Shown here: positions 62,372 through 64,000 of the stretch, in pieces
How the letters are laid out: every line of letters starts with the position of its first letter
Numbering within the stretch: the first letter of the stretch is position 1
Translations under genes and position numbers: made by a program
The notes under the pieces: generated by a model
Told to the model about the DNA's origin: nothing
Seen by the model: the letters and a program-made list of their open reading frames with translations, nothing else
Databases searched by the model: none
DNA from: an uncultured Acidobacteriota bacterium
GTDB lineage: Bacteria > Acidobacteriota > CAIWXX01
Length of the DNA: 64,000 nucleotides
Direction: 5' to 3'
NCBI GenBank assembly: GCA_903916735.1
Contig: CAIWXX010000062.1
Coordinates: 1 to 64,000, forward strand

Positions 62372-62842
62372 CTAATTACCTCGGATGGGTACTCGTTTGA
62401 GCAACTGGCGGCGAGCAGTTCCTGCCGCAAAGTCCTCGATCATCCACGAGACTTCGATGTCGGGTTTTCGCGGGAACAGCCTCTGACGAGGAGATGGCTT
62501 GATGATCTGAAGATCGATATCCGGTGTCGTGGTTTCCTGGAATAGCTGATCGGGGTAGAGATAATAATTCAACAGCCAGGGCTCAGCATCAGTCCGCAGG
62601 AGGACTCTCTCACCAGGCGGAATGACGCGTCGGCACAGCATGGTCAATTCAGCCCACTGAGGACGATATAGATAACTCGCCCGGTGTTCAATGTCAGCGC
62701 TCCACCACCATCTGATAAGATGATACTTGTTAGAAAAAACCCCTTCGGCAATGTAAATCGAGAATGCTGTATGCAGGCCCACTAGGAATAGTCCGACTTG
62801 TCGCCGGAATTTCGCAGACACGATAAAAGATGGCACTTGCAT
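62372..62842 (-). CDS. Small protein with N-terminal membrane anchor, unknown
   Basis: A 156-residue protein. One hydrophobic segment (QVGLFLVGLHTAFSIYIAEG) is followed by a soluble alpha/beta part (RVIPPGERVLLRTDAEPWLL, then ending RRQLLKRVPIRGN). The latter resembles a fragment of the C-terminal soluble region of GT-C proteins, and it sits directly upstream of the GT-C-like gene (2-nt gap), so it may be a detached domain of that enzyme. This is inference; no family was recognised. Confidence 0.6.
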   Translation of the reverse strand: MQVPSFIVSAKFRRQVGLFLVGLHTAFSIYIAEGVFSNKYHLIRWWWSADIEHRASYLYRPQWAELTMLCRRVIPPGERVLLRTDAEPWLLNYYLYPDQLFQETTTPDIDLQIIKPSPRQRLFPRKPDIEVSWMIEDFAAGTARRQLLKRVPIRGN

Positions 62843-62862
62843 CAGATCAATGGCATGGCCAA

Positions 62863-64000
62863 CTATAGGTATCGATCTATGCTTCGCAACTGTATGGCTT
62901 CGGCCAGGTGATTCTGATCGACCCTCTCCTGCCCTTCCAGATCGGCGATTGTCCTGGCGACTCGCAAGATGCGATGGTAGGCGCGTGCGCTGATCCCCAT
63001 TTGGCGGGAGGCCGTATCGAGGAGAGCCGTCATTTTCTCGTCAAGAGGGCAATGTTTCTTGATCATCCTCCCATCCATTCGGGCGTTGATTCTGACTTTC
63101 GGGAGGCGAGCAGCCTCGCGGTCACGGGCCTGGCGGATTCGTTCTGCCATGCGGCTGGATGGTTCTCCCATCCGGTCGCTCCGTAATTCCTGGATGTGGA
63201 CGGCCGGGACTTCGAGCTGGATGTCGATCCGATCGAGAATCGGTCCGGAGATGCGGTTGAAATATTTCTGTCTTTGCAGGGGTGTACAAACGCATTGGCG
63301 GTTGCTGTCGCCGAAAAATCCACAGGGGCATGGATTCAGTGCCGCGACCAGCATGAATCGGCAGGGGAAGGTCACCGCTTGCGTTGCACGTGAAATGGTC
63401 ACAACGCCGTCTTCAATGGGCTGTCGGAGTGATTCGAGCACAGTTCGAGGGAACTCGGTGAACTCATCCATGAAAAGGACTCCATTGTGAGCCAGGCTGA
63501 TCTCGCCAGGCTTCGGATGCGACCCGCCTCCGATGAGACCGGCTTCAGAGACACTGTGGTGAGGTGCACGAAACGGGCGAATGCGAACGGCTCCTCGTCC
63601 ATCCATCAAACCCGCAGCCGAATAAATCTTAGTGCATTCGATGATTTCCTCCAGACACATGTCGGGCATGATTGAGGGGAGGCATCGTGCAAGCATCGTT
63701 TTCCCCGACCCCGGCGGTCCGACCATCAACACGTTGTGTCCGCCCGCAGCAGCGATCTCCAGCGCGCGTTTCGCGGTCTCCTGGCCTTTGACCTCCTGGA
63801 AATCCTGCGATGGTGTTGAGTCATCGATCGGCGGAGGAGCCATAGGCCGTGATTCTGTATTCCCATGTGTCAGGAGTGAGATGACATCAGAGAGACAAGC
63901 TGCCGATAAGATTGGAAAATCGCGCACCAGCGACGCTTCGGATGCGTTGATCTGCGGCAGCACAATTCCATGGAATCCGGAGTTCCGTGCAAGCACAGTC
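62863..64000 (-). CDS. comM: YifB/ComM-family Mg-chelatase-like AAA+ ATPase (5' end beyond window)
   Basis: About 379 residues of a family protein that is usually near 505, so the N-terminal part lies outside the window. Visible are the end of the N-terminal domain, Walker A VGPPGSGKT, Walker B LFMDEFTEF, the APHHSVSEAGLIGGG motif, the four-Cys segment NPCPCGFFGDSNRQCVC and the C-terminal helical domain ending LAEAIQLRSIDRYL. ComM is a hexameric helicase helping branch migration during natural transformation. It is 20 nt upstream of the anchored small protein, which could be cotranscribed. Confidence 0.93.
   Translation of the reverse strand, partial: TVLARNSGFHGIVLPQINASEASLVRDFPILSAACLSDVISLLTHGNTESRPMAPPPIDDSTPSQDFQEVKGQETAKRALEIAAAGGHNVLMVGPPGSGKTMLARCLPSIMPDMCLEEIIECTKIYSAAGLMDGRGAVRIRPFRAPHHSVSEAGLIGGGSHPKPGEISLAHNGVLFMDEFTEFPRTVLESLRQPIEDGVVTISRATQAVTFPCRFMLVAALNPCPCGFFGDSNRQCVCTPLQRQKYFNRISGPILDRIDIQLEVPAVHIQELRSDRMGEPSSRMAERIRQARDREAARLPKVRINARMDGRMIKKHCPLDEKMTALLDTASRQMGISARAYHRILRVARTIADLEGQERVDQNHLAEAIQLRSIDRYL

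Noticed and set aside
1-64000. CRISPR array, tRNA or rRNA genes
   Set aside because: No regularly spaced direct repeats, cloverleaf sequences or conserved rRNA blocks were seen in the gaps.

Overview
The window (about 64 kb, mid-50s % GC by eye) looks like chromosomal DNA of a Gram-negative, probably anaerobic or facultative bacterium. Indicators are LpxC (lipid A), a TonB-family protein, lipobox lipoproteins, two GWxTD-domain proteins, a transmembrane Ser/Thr kinase with a long TPR tail, an MglA-type GTPase and oxygen-sensitive Fe-S/hydrogenase-like proteins. That combination is most familiar from Acidobacteriota and neighbouring phyla; the assignment is inference, as there is no rRNA in the window.

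Layout. 1-3,590 is degraded accessory DNA: a partial HTH/excisionase-like end, a near-perfect 21-bp inverted repeat, an IS3-family transposase pseudogene, a Tat-exported metallo-beta-lactamase-fold protein and a frameshifted queG relic. 3,651-8,360 holds two convergent paralogous lipoproteins with a sulfatase/alkaline-phosphatase fold and Thr in place of the formylglycine Cys. 8,634-12,922 is the housekeeping block dnaG-rpoD-zinc-ribbon coiled coil, with a promoter and a terminator. 13,280-23,052 is the most unusual metabolic region: a minus-strand set of an unknown protein, two DRTGG proteins, a HATPase, an HydS-like [FeFe]-hydrogenase homologue with a C-terminal zinc-rich module, NuoE- and NuoF-like subunits, and a 1,252-residue fusion of ferredoxin, GltD-type flavoprotein and molybdopterin-oxidoreductase-like domains that lacks the Mo-ligand Cys/Sec. 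No catalytic hydrogenase is present here. larB and a transglutaminase/TPR protein follow.

25,555-43,017 is mixed: lpxC, the TPR kinase, a Gfo/Idh/MocA oxidoreductase, an M28 peptidase remnant, a methionine-type aminotransferase with its omega-amidase partner, NifS with a small Fe-S protein, a half-size EamA transporter, an alpha/beta hydrolase, a membrane phosphatase-fold/methyltransferase/small-membrane-protein trio, a GlcD-type FAD oxidase and endonuclease IV. A gene-free stretch of about 1 kb (43,018-44,003) carries a palindromic repeat.

44,004-64,000 carries a B3/B4-domain protein, GWxTD/TPR, MFS, TonB, BshB1-like deacetylase, an enolase-superfamily racemase with its GNAT partner (suggesting a D-to-L amino acid conversion route), a HEAT-like/4-TM pair, and, divergent from that pair, an apparent operon of an MglA-like GTPase with a long tail, a BMC-H microcompartment shell protein and an acylating aldehyde dehydrogenase. 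The window closes with a four-helix-bundle protein, GWxTD, YihY, Hsp20 with a very clear promoter, a GT-C-like membrane protein, an orphan, and comM running off the end.

Most interesting candidates: the GTPase/BMC-H/aldehyde dehydrogenase trio; the hydrogenase-sensor-like electron-transfer cluster with its catalytically altered fusion protein; and the internal ribosome-binding site inside the HydS-like gene.
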